Shown here in pieces: positions 24,201 through 32,068 of a stretch of DNA of 64,000 nt (the stretch's first letter is position 1; each line of letters opens with the position of its first letter). Made by a program: the position numbers and the translations under genes. The notes beneath the pieces are model-generated. The model did not search any database. It had not been told where the DNA came from and saw only the letters and a program-made list of their open reading frames with translations. This DNA comes from Zygaena filipendulae (lineage: Eukaryota > Arthropoda > Insecta > Lepidoptera > Zygaenidae), in the NCBI GenBank assembly GCA_907165275.2, contig OU015675.1, positions 3,675,501 through 3,739,500 on the forward strand, in the 5' to 3' direction.

Positions 24201-24536
24201 AGTCTAGAAGGAAGGCGGTGTTATAATATTATTATTCATCATAATTATTATTATCATTATTATTATTTTCTAAGTGACGGAAGCCTTGCGTAGCGCGTTT
24301 ATTGTCAAAAAAATTACGGTTCGTTTCCCGCCCACCGCCGAGTGTAGAATCAGCAAAAAAAACTTTTCTCATATACGCACACAAGTTGTTACTTTGCGAA
24401 AGTTCGGCGCATGCATAATGTAAAATGTTGAAAAGTTCCTCGCATACTTACGCTTGTAATTAAAAGTGTAATTTGATGCCGCTTCGCTCGCTCGTGTTTC
24501 TATTAGGCACAGAATTAAAATGAACCATTGTTTCAT
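15046..24536 (-). CDS. FAMeT-domain / Cys-loop ligand-gated channel-like fusion protein
   Basis: Exons 24452-24536, 23248-23454, 22376-22507, 21048-21209, 20318-20520, 19121-19224, 18627-18764, 17898-17998 (uncertain), 17638-17826, 16319-16465, 15447-15607 and 15046-15255 give about 600-610 residues. Order: signal peptide (1-19); a FAMeT-like domain (~41-187; VYEIVVGG, GILSPIEFMPFYIRV, DGDVEFSREGEALP, YFSFASW); Cys-loop ligand-binding fold (~196-440; NPIRMPPDETVTILLA, FWTDHNMIWDP, EIWKPSFYVYN, pre-M1 FHIRRR); four membrane helices; short acidic M3-M4 loop (EEMEEDDPKYG). N-glycosylation sites are in exons 1, 7 and 10. FAMeT domains are named after a proposed juvenile-hormone enzyme but lack a proven methyltransferase fold; here the domain is extracellular, so binding is likelier than catalysis. 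The second loop cysteine, the vicinal cysteines of alpha subunits and a typical pore helix are absent. Ligand unknown; ion conduction unproven. Every boundary except exon 8-9-10 is phase-consistent. Confidence 0.82.
15447..15607 (-). CDS. Fusion gene exon 11 (M3 and start of cytoplasmic loop)
   Basis: The acceptor is GCGTTTTCTAG. It encodes LILYTTVLVGVLIALMVQVL, then KYVQECFKAAWVQSLVTKNH. The donor is AAG|GTAGGT, phase 0. Confidence 0.87.
16319..16465 (-). CDS. Fusion gene exon 10 (end of M1, M2)
   Basis: The acceptor is ACAATTTCAG. It encodes VLMTFVLMSFWSEPLQLVRV and WFYAGSIVIICMGLCYVDYL, then MPCHTVPYI. M2 has aromatic and cysteine residues in place of the usual small and polar pore-lining pattern. 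The donor is C|GTAAGT, phase 1. Confidence 0.87.
16672..17212. mobile_element. TIR/foldback element with TTA duplication, in the fusion gene intron
   Basis: Ends GGCCTTTTGCACATAATAAG and (inverted) GACCTTTTGCACATTATAAG, with further matching inverted blocks (ACATCAAAAGTGTCTAGGGA). TTA flanks both ends (16669-16671, 17213-17215), a 3-bp duplication as made by PIF/Harbinger transposases. No ORF, so non-autonomous. Confidence 0.7.
17638..17826 (-). CDS. Fusion gene exon 9 (pre-M1 and start of M1)
   Basis: The acceptor is CAGTTTGCAG. It encodes LDKNIETDWDVTWNQSVVNH, then NKKINITDNLMYQSDRYIIQ and FHIRRRASSYLMVFYTPLV. I-x-R-R-x-x-x-Y immediately before the first membrane helix is characteristic. 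No adjacent-cysteine pair is present in loop C. The donor is G|GTGAGT, phase 1. Confidence 0.9.
17898..17998 (-). CDS. Fusion gene exon 8, boundaries uncertain
   Basis: The frame RNVLLHILPWRHSIHSPSS then MAAYLRFGETRYYSY resembles the stretch after the Cys loop (x-L-x-F-G). Two acceptors are possible (TTTTTTAG before 17998, or CTTACCTAAG before 17926). Continuing to the next GT (17864) would give a 38-nt intron and create a TAA at the join. Using GTTTAAG at 17897 gives a 71-nt intron and keeps the frame (Lys at the junction). No second loop cysteine is encoded in either case. Confidence 0.4.
18627..18764 (-). CDS. Fusion gene exon 7 (to the first loop cysteine)
   Basis: Phase 2 entry. It encodes NSDDIRPVDARNPELITVAF and NGEAIFHFRTVINTWCIDQ. 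The Cys in NTWCID corresponds to the first cysteine of the signature loop (C-x-I-D). The donor is AG|GTAGGT; reading through meets TAG at once. Confidence 0.85.
19121..19224 (-). CDS. Fusion gene exon 6 (W-x-D...L-x-W-D-P region)
   Basis: The acceptor is TTTTTAG. It encodes FWTDHNMIWDPIKYNVTTV and RQGEIWKPSFYVY. W-x-D-x-x-(L/I)-x-W-D-P and E-I-W-K-P are hallmark Cys-loop receptor words. The donor is AA|GTAAGT, phase 2. Confidence 0.92.
19317..19510 (-). mobile_element. Helitron-like element, second subfamily
   Basis: Begins TTAGCTGATTCGCGCGGTTG and has GGAGTTCCCGCGGGAATTCC, then a different body with AAAACCGCATCAAAATCCGT and AGAAAGCGACTTTGTTTTAT. It lies in an intron of the fusion gene. Confidence 0.6.
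20318..20520 (-). CDS. Fusion gene exon 5 (linker and start of Cys-loop ligand-binding domain)
   Basis: The acceptor is TTTTTTTCTCAG. A charged linker leads into NTEEIKQILVKKNPIRMPPD and ETVTILLAVDVTHVRYNVF, then KLTTGLAVIT. This resembles the N-terminal helix and the first beta strands of Cys-loop receptors (the x-V-R-P and L-T-T-x-V-W region). The donor is ACT|GTATGC, phase 0. Confidence 0.82.
21048..21209 (-). CDS. Fusion gene exon 4 (end of FAMeT domain)
   Basis: The acceptor is CCTTTTCACAG. It encodes DGDVEFSREGEALPILSY, DPIPIKYFSFASW and FLYDCPVFIKNGSV. Joined straight to exon 3 it gives PFYIRVTE-DGDVEFSREGEA, the usual FAMeT order. The donor is G|GTAGGT, phase 1. Confidence 0.9.
22376..22507 (-). 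CDS. Fusion gene exon 3 (FAMeT domain, middle)
   Basis: The acceptor is TTATTTACAG. It encodes VVGGGANTFSELRRNLRRN, then VPTIGILSPIEFMPFYIRVT. The join VYEI-VVGGGANT matches the Y-E-I-V-x-G-G-x-x-N-T pattern of the family. The donor is G|GTAAGA, phase 1. Confidence 0.88.
22620..22817 (+). mobile_element. Helitron-like copy with intact 3' stem-loop end
   Basis: Ends GTGTGAAACCGCGGGGAACATCTAG after GGATTCCCGCGGGAATTCCG. The 5' part is divergent, with CTGAACCGATTTTGAAAATTC. It lies upstream of the exon 3 acceptor. Confidence 0.65.
23028..23221 (-). mobile_element. Helitron-like copy abutting the exon 2 donor
   Basis: Starts CTAGCTCTTCCCCGGCGG and ends TTTATAATATTAGTAGG. Reverse orientation, with the full body (CCATCCAGCCGTTCTGGC and relatives). 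Only 26 bp separate it from the exon 2 splice donor of the fusion gene. Confidence 0.72.
23248..23454 (-). CDS. Fusion gene exon 2 (FAMeT domain, first half)
   Basis: The acceptor is CTTGTCCAG. It encodes LASYCKEHVCRHGYRYETFY, WSNIRLGSDVVFEMHLAIL and NNGHILLSS, up to VYEI. The donor G|GTAGAT at 23247 is only 26 bp from a Helitron-like insertion, whose reading-through gives a spurious C-terminus. Confidence 0.88.
   Translation of the reverse strand, partial: WRRTARSMCVVTDTGMRRSTAWSPGAGVTSGWDRMSSSRCTWLYWRPTMDTYCYPPCLGRRATILFMK
23610..23850 (+). repeat. Non-LTR retrotransposon 3'-end fragments
   Basis: GAATAAAGGATTTGACTTTGAC (a common non-LTR 3' tail in moths) is followed by CAGCTGAAAGACATCCACTACTGGACAAAGGCCTCCC in pieces matching the widespread RTE-like 3' region of Lepidoptera. 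Fragmentary, in intron 1 of the fusion gene. Confidence 0.5.
24055..24225 (-). repeat. Probable non-LTR 3' end, minus orientation, with AAT run
   Basis: Read on the minus strand the segment ends AATAAAGATTTTATTATTG, a poly(A)-signal-like tail. The body holds GATCGCTCTGAGCGATAATA-like palindromic sequence. Family not identified. Confidence 0.4.
24452..24536 (-). CDS. Fusion gene exon 1 (signal peptide)
   Basis: ATG at 24536-24534; MKQWFILILCLIETRASEA then ASNYTFNYK. Hydrophobic core and A-x-A-like cleavage site. The donor C|GTAAGT is strong, phase 1. The start is chosen because it is the first ATG giving a signal peptide in phase with exon 2. Confidence 0.85.
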
Positions 24537-25464
24537 TATTGTTTCACTTGTTTAGCACGAAAAAAGGAGTAGAGTACACGATTAGTTATTATAAACAATC
24601 AAAACGTAGTAAAGTTTTAGCGGTTTTTTGAAACGCATAATATTGTGCGTTAGGCTAGGCAAGCACATTGTGTGTCAGTAGTGCCGCTTATAGCAGAGGT
24701 TATTGGATGTGGGAGTACTTTTGAAAAGTGATGGGCACAAACGTTATTTTAGCTTTTTTCACCACTTTACCGAAAACTTAAAGAGTAGGTGTATATTAAT
24801 ATTAACATGAGAAAGTTATTGAATTTTTAACAAATTTATCGTAAATCGATTAATATTTTTCCTGTATGAATAAAAAAAAATCAGTTTTTTTTGCAATTGT
24901 TATATTTATTTATTAGTTCCCCTCTGTTTACGTTTGTGACCATACAATAGTTGAATAATTATATTATTATTCATCTTAATGTGTGTACCTACTATTTGTA
25001 GAATAATCGAAACTGGACTGCTTTGTTAACGAACATCACTAGCGGAAGTAGTTACGCATTTATCTCACCGGATGAGATAAATGTCTATATCTGTCACTGC
25101 AAGGACAAAACTATTTTATTATTCAAAAAGTCGTATACGCAGTAGCGATCGGTCATCTTCCATTAAAAATTCAGGCAACTTTAAAAAAAGTTTGTACTTA
25201 TCTAAACACAGAATAGGATTTATATGGCGTAGTGAAACAGAAAACGTGGCTCGTTCAAATTACCATCGAATGGGAATAATAAATACTGGAACATTTCCAA
25301 AAGGAGATTCCAATCCGTCGCAATTCAAAATGATCTTAGCGAAATGCAAATTACGCGGTGCTAACGTACCTACTACACTTTGTTACTTGTTAACAAGACA
25401 TTTACATTATGCGAGCATTCTCATTAATTTATATTAGGTAATCAATGAAAAATTATAACACTAA
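24537..25464. other. Upstream flank of the fusion gene, no gene seen
   Basis: Minus-strand sequence just upstream of the ATG is AT-rich. A TTTATAATA word near 24588-24596 could be a TATA element, about 55 bp upstream of the ATG. An open frame at 25081-25437 (plus) has no recognisable domain and is probably chance. Confidence 0.4.
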
Positions 25465-25652
25465 TCCATATAATATATCTATTATAAATAAGTACAAAAT
25501 TTTGTCTGTCTGTCTATAAAAGGTATTCTTACATCTCCCTGCTAAACCAATCATCGTGACATTTTGGATAAACTCTGTTACAGGGAGTACCTACAGAAAA
25601 GGATAAAGGGTGCTTTCTAATGAACGTGGGTGAAACCGCGGCTCACAGCTAA
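25465..25652 (+). mobile_element. Helitron-like copy
   Basis: TCCATATAATATATCTATTA start; GACATTTTGGATAAACTCTG body; GTGGGTGAAACCGCGGCTCACAGCTAA end. The stem-loop is partly kept and the 3' terminus CTAA fits CTRR. Confidence 0.65.
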
Positions 25653-25976
25653 TAATATTATAATATAAAGAGGAGATGTTTGATTCTTTGTAAGAGGTAA
25701 TGTTTGGAACTATTGAAGCTACAGTATCCCAGATTACTATGGGAGCCTTTCTCACGAATACTATAGACAGATTTTTAATCTTACAGCCTCAGACGAAATA
25801 AAAACTCAAGACGGAGCGCTGTGAACAAAGAAGTGAAGCCGTAAAACTACGCCTCGGCGTGTACATGCACAGTTACACGCACACACATATAACGAAACTA
25901 CGCCTTACCTTGTCAGTCAAGCTATTCCGACGCGCGGAGTGTCACGCTGTAATAATTTCTATTTTTTAAAGAAAAA

Positions 25977-26072
25977 ATGCCGAATTTTGTAGTGAGAGGG
26001 TGTAAAAACCAATCTTCGAAAAATAAAAAGCAGGATAGAACCACATTTTTAATAAAATATCAATTTTATTAA
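25977..26072 (+). pseudogene. THAP-domain N-terminal remnant of a P-element-type transposase
   Basis: Thirty-one codons begin MPNFVVRGCKNQSS, close to the THAP zinc-finger start (M-x-x-x-C-x-V-x-G-C-x-N); the first zinc-binding Cys seems lost. Similarity breaks off after RTTF, where the family expects an F-H-x-F-P word, and a stop follows. Normally this domain binds the element's own DNA. This piece is too short to function. Confidence 0.6.
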
Positions 26073-26216
26073 TGTATGACAACTTGGAACACAAAACCTC
26101 CACAACTTTCATAAGTGTTGCTACTAGTGAGCGTCACAATAGTCCCCATTTTTTGGGTAAGTTAATGTGACCTGGAACGTAATGTAACACGTTCATTTAC
26201 CTATTTCGATTTTAAG

Positions 26217-27180
26217 TTTTTAACCCCGACTTTCAAAAAGCAGGAGGTTATGCATTCGATTGTATGTATGTTTTTTTTTTTTTATGTAGGTTCACCGATT
26301 ACTCGAAGACGGTTGGACCAATTTCGAAAATTCTTTTTTTGTTTGTTTGTTTTGTTTGTTTGTTTACTGTCGATTAGGTCCCATTGCCACCAAATCGGGG
26401 TCTGATGATGGGATCTTGGAGAAATCGAGGGAACTCTTCAAAAATAATAAGCACACCTATACCGATTTGAGTATTTTTTATAGTAAATCGTTCATTTGCT
26501 TTCGGAAAGCAAAATTTGAAGAAGTGGAACTGATGATGAAGACCACAGATGATCATCGGGACTACTCAATAATAGGTATTTCACGAGTTCCGATTCGTTA
26601 ACTTTAAATGGTTCCTAAATAATTTATGCTCGTCACAACTCACAACGTATATGGCAAAGTGGAACTGAGTTTGATGTACCAGGAGAACTCCTCAAAAATT
26701 AACGTCCCTGCATCGAGAAGAGCAATATTTTGTAAAACATGAAGAGTAGTTAACATCAGGCTATTGTAACTTAGATAAATTACAAACCGTCTCACTTAAA
26801 AGCAAGAAATTAACAAATTTTTAGCAAAAAACACAAAACTAAAAAGCTTAAAATATCAAAATACCGATTTAATCCAACAGACAATAATACACGTAATACC
26901 TACTATTATTGGTTTGTGCTACCACTTTTCGATATGAAGTCGGTGACAAGCCAAGTATGGAGTTAGTAGATAGATGAGCTAAGTCCACTCCCGCCATGAG
27001 CTCGTCGTGAACTGAACAACCCAAGTGGGCAGACGTAAGCGGGCTTGGCACCGAATTCAAATCGAAAAGTGGTAGCACAAACCAATAATAGTAGGTATTA
27101 CGTTGTTGGTCTGTTGGATTAAATCGGTATTTTGTTATTTTTAGCTTTTTAGTTAAGTGGTTTTTGGAAGTCGGTTTTAA
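26217..27180. mobile_element. Element nested inside the P transposon, with internal 98-bp inverted repeat
   Basis: Bounded by TTAACCCCGACTTTCAAAAAG and, inverted, TTAAAACCGACTTCCAAAAAC, a word common in insect repeats (related ends near 6350, 6745 and 61170). Inside, 26835-26934 and 27059-27157 are near-identical inverted arms separated by about 124 bp. The short ORFs across it look like chance. Confidence 0.6.
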
Positions 27181-27490
27181 TTATTTTGTAAAAAAATTTA
27201 ATATTCATAAAATTAATGTAAGTGTAAATAGGCGTTAATTTTTATTTCCATGTTTTATCATAAATTCGAAACCTATATTTTTAAGGTTCTCGAATATACA
27301 ACCGAGGTATACAACTTAAAAAAATACTCTATTTACTTATCCATTCATCTTTCTAGAACTTAACAATTTTGGGTAATAAGTTTTCACTGCACGGCAACAC
27401 TCACTAAATGCTCACATGTTTACGATACGGGCTTCACTTTGTTGTTGACAGCGCTCCGTCTTGAGTTTTTATTTCGTCTGAGCTTACAGC

Positions 27491-29390
27491 AAAGTCGACC
27501 TATTCCTTTATGAACCATTGGCGCATCGCCGGCTACTGCATTGTCTACTCCTATAATTCTAAGCAGTAAAATATGGCCAGTTCCATGTCGTATGGTGTAA
27601 AGGCGCTTCGGGCCTGCAATTTGGGATTCAATCAGCTTTCTGTCCGCCGGTGTCTTCCCGACGACGTCGCGCGTCGCGCGTCGTCGCCGCGCCGGTAAAA
27701 AGTGGGCAAATTCTAATGTACTTTTTTGTTGTATTATTATTTATGTAAATTGCACTTGTTTTTTGTTTTTAGAAAAAAATTAAAAACCGCTTCTCTTTTG
27801 TTTTTTGGAACTTTGTTTTTTCTATTTTGATTTTAAGGAAATGGCTTTTTTAAATAGGTACTAGAAGAGAATAATACTTTTAAGGTACCTAGGTAATGTG
27901 TAAGATTATTTTCGCGATTTAGCTAAATTAAATTTACATTTATTGGCACTACATAATATTATTCTGTATAGGGTATTTTTTATCCTAGAATACCCACGGG
28001 AACTCCGCAAATAATGCGAGTGAAATCGTGAGCGATCGATTAGATTATAATATAAGTACGAAATGAATGGCTTAGTCAACTATTTGATGTTTTTCTAAAT
28101 GTATTTTCAGCGGACTGTTTAACTAACCGAGCCAATTCGAGCCGATTCATCCCGGAACAAAGTCTCCGAACAATTACGAATTGCGACGCCGCGTCTTATT
28201 CACTGACCGTGTTATTGAGTTTGTACAAAACAGGCGAAAAGTCACCGGCGAAGTTTAATTTTGTTAATTTCCTTCTGTACATACCTACCTACCTATTTTA
28301 TTTGCATAAATTTGGTTCAGTTATTGACAACTCCTTCCGTTGGGGAGAGTTTGGTGCCGAAGCCGCAATTTATTGAACCATGTTGGATGCCATTTTTGAA
28401 ACGAGTAGATTTCTTTTTAAATTGGGAAACTTTGTCTTTAATAAACAAACATGCACACCTTTTCGCTACGTTTTTACTTCCAATTCCATGATATTTATAG
28501 TTTATAGATATGATAAGCCATTTCAACTAACAATAAGTAATTATAGCTTAGGTGTATTGTAAACGCCTTCTTTGTGCGCAATATAAAAGCTCCTAAGAAC
28601 AGCAAGTTCAGAGGGTCTATTACGTAACTTTTGTTTCTATCATTTTTCAGTTGCAATCAAAAACATGGTGGTTTTGCGATTAAAAAATGTACTTTTTGAC
28701 ATCTACAATATCTAGCAATCAACCAAAATAAACATACTTCAAAAGTTGAAGCTGTCTAAACATGTCTAATTGATCACAAAATCGCAATTTTTCTGATTGA
28801 AACTGAAATATGATAGCAACAAAAGTTACATAATAGCCCTGCAGTGTATCTATTCTGGAAGTTTTCTTGATTTAATGACTCTCCTAAAAGTTTAGTAACC
28901 AATTACTGTCACCTATAAGTAGGTATAGACCAAACTTCTTTTACATAAATTTATTTCAAATTGTTTTATTAGGTATTTATAACATGACTTAATTTTTTTG
29001 TGCTTAGTACTTTTTTAAAATAAAAGCCTGATAAAATTTTTCGTTTAGGCTACTGCTATTCTAGAAACCAGACAATTGGCACTTATTTGATAGATTTGGT
29101 TCCTAATCCTATAGAACTATAAAGTAAACTCTGAAATTATGGTATGGTCAATGGCTTTTACATAGCTGTTAATCATTTGTCGTTTTGCAATTAAGTCAAG
29201 TAGGTACTGTATGTAATGACCATTACTTGTCGTTTTGTGCCCCGACAATCAGCAACACACACACGTGTTAACATGCAATTAATTGACGAATAATTATAAC
29301 AGTATTGTAATAGCAAAATGATACCTATGCTAGTAAAGAAGGAGAAGGAGTTTTTTATAGAGTTCTATTATATGCTTCTTCTCTTATTCT
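27491..29390. other. Intergenic, no gene seen
   Basis: Contains a CpG-rich palindromic patch (27658-27695: CGACGACGTCGCGCG and its inverted partner), a Helitron fragment at 27962-28044, and a moderately GC-rich single-copy-looking stretch at 28100-28255. No ORF with recognisable protein. Confidence 0.45.
27962..28044 (+). repeat. Helitron-like 3' fragment
   Basis: TATAGGGTATTTTTTATCC, then ACCCACGGGAACTCCGC and GCGAGTGAAATCGTGAGCG, a decayed terminal hairpin. Confidence 0.55.
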
Positions 29391-29553
29391 CCGCGGGAAT
29401 TTTGGGTTAAGAAGTACTACCCTGCGGCCTTTCCAGTACCCCTAAAATGAGTAGGTCCCTACGTAAAATTTCATGATGATCGGTTAGTAGTTAACACGTA
29501 AAAATAAGCGTAACAAACAAACTTACACTCGCATTTATATTAGTATCTAAGGA
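29391..29553 (-). mobile_element. Helitron-like copy, first half of duplicated composite
   Basis: CCGCGGGAATTTTGGGTTAAG to CTAAGGA. It lacks the terminal hairpin and is about 90% identical to 30595-30746. Confidence 0.68.
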
Positions 29554-29592
29554 TTATGAAGGCTGTTAAAAATATAATTAATCCCTTCCTAA

Positions 29593-29690
29593 TCCTAATT
29601 TTAACTGCAAAAGTAACTCTGTCGGTTTGTCTGTTACGCTTTCACACTTCAGCGGCTCAACAAACCACCATGAAATTTTTCATGTACTAC
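29593..29690 (+). mobile_element. Helitron-like 5' half, opposed to the preceding copy
   Basis: TCCTAATTTTAACTGCAAAAG, TGTCTGTTACGCTTTCACAC and CACCATGAAATTTTTCATG. Truncated at its 3' side. With 29391-29553 it forms a tail-to-tail composite. Confidence 0.62.
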
Positions 29691-30584
29691 ACCAATGCGT
29701 GGTTGCGAACCTTACTACATGCATCACGGGTTCGATCGCCGCATCAGGGTTAGATGTAGAATATAGCATAGACTTTTTGTTGACATTAATTTTATTAATT
29801 AATAACGAGAAAACTGTGTCCTGAAATTTTACTCAGTTACATACGGAACAACCTGTACAAACCGACCGTTTTTAAATGAGCGTCATGTTTCTCGTACATA
29901 AGTACCCACACATATACATACAGACTAACACAAGTATACACAGCCTTAATGAAACAAATAACATAATATAACCCACACACGGTAACCCATTTAGCGCGTG
30001 TCGTGACACGACCAATATTCGCGGACAGAGCGCCGTCGTGCGATATATTACATGTTACGTATATATAATAATATATACACCGCCTATATTTTTTAATTAA
30101 AAACCAACCATTGAACGTCGGTCGTTGCAGCGGGAGCACGCCAACCACACGCAGGCCCCATTCTGAACGCGATCGAATCCGATGAAACATCATCATTATT
30201 TTTATCATTATGTACCGATTTATTATTTATTTATTTTTTTATTCAAAAGAACGGCCAACAAAGCATACACCGTAACTTGGTTGTGATATCATATTGGATA
30301 TTATCTACTAAATACGTGAGCAGTGTTATGTATGTTTGTGTAATTTACTCTGCAGAAATAGCAAATTAATATGCATAATATAAATTAGATTTTTTATTAA
30401 TTTTAAAACGCCATGCGAAATTATTAAAAACTCACTAAAAAAGTACGAAGAGATAAAGTATATTTTATTTGGTAATTTATTTACTCTTTATCCAATATGT
30501 TTTGAAATAAGTTATAAAAAATATTCCATGCCAATATAGTAATCCGATATACCCAAGACCATTTGTTGATAGCTTTATTTAAAA

Positions 30585-30746
30585 CTAGCTGATCCCCGCG
30601 GGAATTCCAGGTTAAGAAGTACCCTGTGGCCTTTCAGTACCCCTAAAACGAGTACGTAAAATTTCATGACGATCGTTTAGTAGTTAACACGTGAAAATAA
30701 GAGTAACAAATAAACTTACACTCGCATTTATAATAATATCTAAGGA
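30585..30746 (-). mobile_element. Helitron-like copy, second composite
   Basis: CTAGCTGATCCCCGCGGG start (hairpin deleted), AAATTTCATGACGATCG body, TATCTAAGGA end. Confidence 0.7.
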
Positions 30747-30778
30747 TTATGAAAGCTGTTAAAAAATATAATTAATAA

Positions 30779-30990
30779 TCTTACTAATATTAGGTATAAA
30801 TGCAAAAGTAACTCTGTCTGTCTGTCTGTTACGCTTTCACGTTTCAACGGCTCTACAAACCATCATGAAATTGTTCATGCGCATTGCACATTCAGTACAG
30901 AGAAGGACGAAGGAAGGAAGGGTACTTTTAAGTTAGGAATTCCCACGTATCTCCGAAATTAACGCGGGTGAAACCACGGGGGATAACTAG
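30779..30990 (+). mobile_element. Helitron-like copy, full length, second composite
   Basis: TCTTACTAATATTAGGTATAA start; TTACGCTTTCACGTTTCAAC; CGCGGGTGAAACCACGGGGGATAACTAG end. Confidence 0.75.
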
Positions 30991-31388
30991 TATAATTAAT
31001 ATGTGACAATAATTTTATTGTCGCTGTTGCTTTGTTCGGAATATGGTTTCGATAATCCGTCTCTCTTCCAGCGGCCAACTTTTTGGATTTGACTTTTCAT
31101 GCGTTTTTATTTTAACGGATGAAACAAATTTAAAGTTGAAAAGGCATGCATTTCACATTTTTTTCATTTCATTTGTATTTCATTTTAATTGACGACTAAT
31201 TGATGAATACGCTTTGTTTATTGGAAGTTCGATTTATGATTTCATTCATTGTCAGGCAATTTGTTATCTGCATTTGATTGCATGTGTAACCAATACGAGT
31301 ATTTACCCAAGTGTTGCTTGTCTAATAAGAATAAGATATCTCGGGAAACTAAGCACTAAATATTAGGTATAATGTAAGTGTATTATTA

Positions 31389-31583
31389 GTAGCTGTTCCC
31401 CGCAGTTTCACCCGCGATAATTTCAGAGTTCCTGCGGGAATTCCGGGATAAAAGTATATCCTATATCCTTCTCTGTAGCCCTGACAACGTGTATGCAAAA
31501 TTTCATGATGATCTGTTGAGCAGTTGGGGCGTCAAAGCGTAAAAAACAAACAAACAAACTCGTGTTTATAATATCAGTAAGGA
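31389..31583 (-). mobile_element. Helitron-like copy, near full length
   Basis: GTAGCTGTTCCCCGCAGTTT, CCTGCGGGAATTCCGGGATA, GTATGCAAAATTTCATGATG and ATATCAGTAAGGA. Reverse orientation. Confidence 0.75.
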
Positions 31584-31755
31584 TCTACATATGTGTAGCC
31601 TGTAGGTATAATGTTTTACTGCACATGGGTACCTAAGACATCCTTAGCCTTACCTCAATGGGTTAGACGTAACCGCGTGGACAGGCCGATCGCGTAACAT
31701 GATAGCTGAACGAGGAAATGATCCTTCTTCTTCTTTAATAATGGCGTCTACAATA

Positions 31756-32068
31756 GGCATGTTGACTAAATTTTTTTTAGTCCGTCTTCTAGATTAATAA
31801 AAAATATTGGACACGTATTTTTTTCTTTTTTTACGTAATCCAAAAATAACGGAGCTACATTGAGTTGAAATTTCGTGTGACGCACTAACCGGACTGTTTG
31901 AATGGCGGTTTTAGCGGTTAGTGACGCACCAGCCCCCACCCTAAACTGTACTCTATCTCTGCATATTTTCATTTATTTGAAAAAGCAAAAAATACGTGTC
32001 TATTGTTTTTTTATTTTCTAACTGACGGACTAATTAGAATTTTGATTTTCAAAAGTCGTCAACATCCC
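31756..32068. mobile_element. MITE with TA flanks, family shared with 41611-41938
   Basis: Outer ends GGCATGTTGAC and (inverted) GGGATGTTGAC flanked by TA. Inner matching word TTAGTCCGTC. About 80% identical along its length to the copy at 41.6 kb (TATTGGACACGTATTTTTT, GGCGGTTTTAG, AAATACGTGTCTATTG). Non-coding. Confidence 0.75.

Larger units (their letters stand above)
25788..27482 (+). mobile_element. P-superfamily DNA transposon, defective, with perfect 8-bp target duplication
   Basis: The 1,695-bp element has 35-bp perfect terminal inverted repeats beginning CTCAGACGAAATAAAAACTC, imperfectly extended to about 60 bp. It is flanked by identical CTTACAGC at 25780-25787 and 27483-27490. Eight-bp duplications and TIRs containing GAAATAA fit the P-element superfamily, and a THAP-like N-terminus (25977-26072) supports this. 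Most of the interior is a second element (26217-27180), so no transposase remains. Confidence 0.82.

Noticed and set aside
15046..24536. Calling the gene a farnesoic acid O-methyltransferase enzyme
   Set aside because: No S-adenosylmethionine-binding motif is seen, the domain follows a signal peptide, and the rest is a membrane receptor-like body.
25081..25437. 118-codon plus-strand ORF
   Set aside because: No recognisable motif, low-complexity flanks and no splice or promoter context; probably chance.
29725..29755. tRNA-like GGGTTCGATCGCCG word
   Set aside because: No acceptor stem or anticodon arm can be drawn around it. The same holds for CAGGTTCGATATC at 62628.
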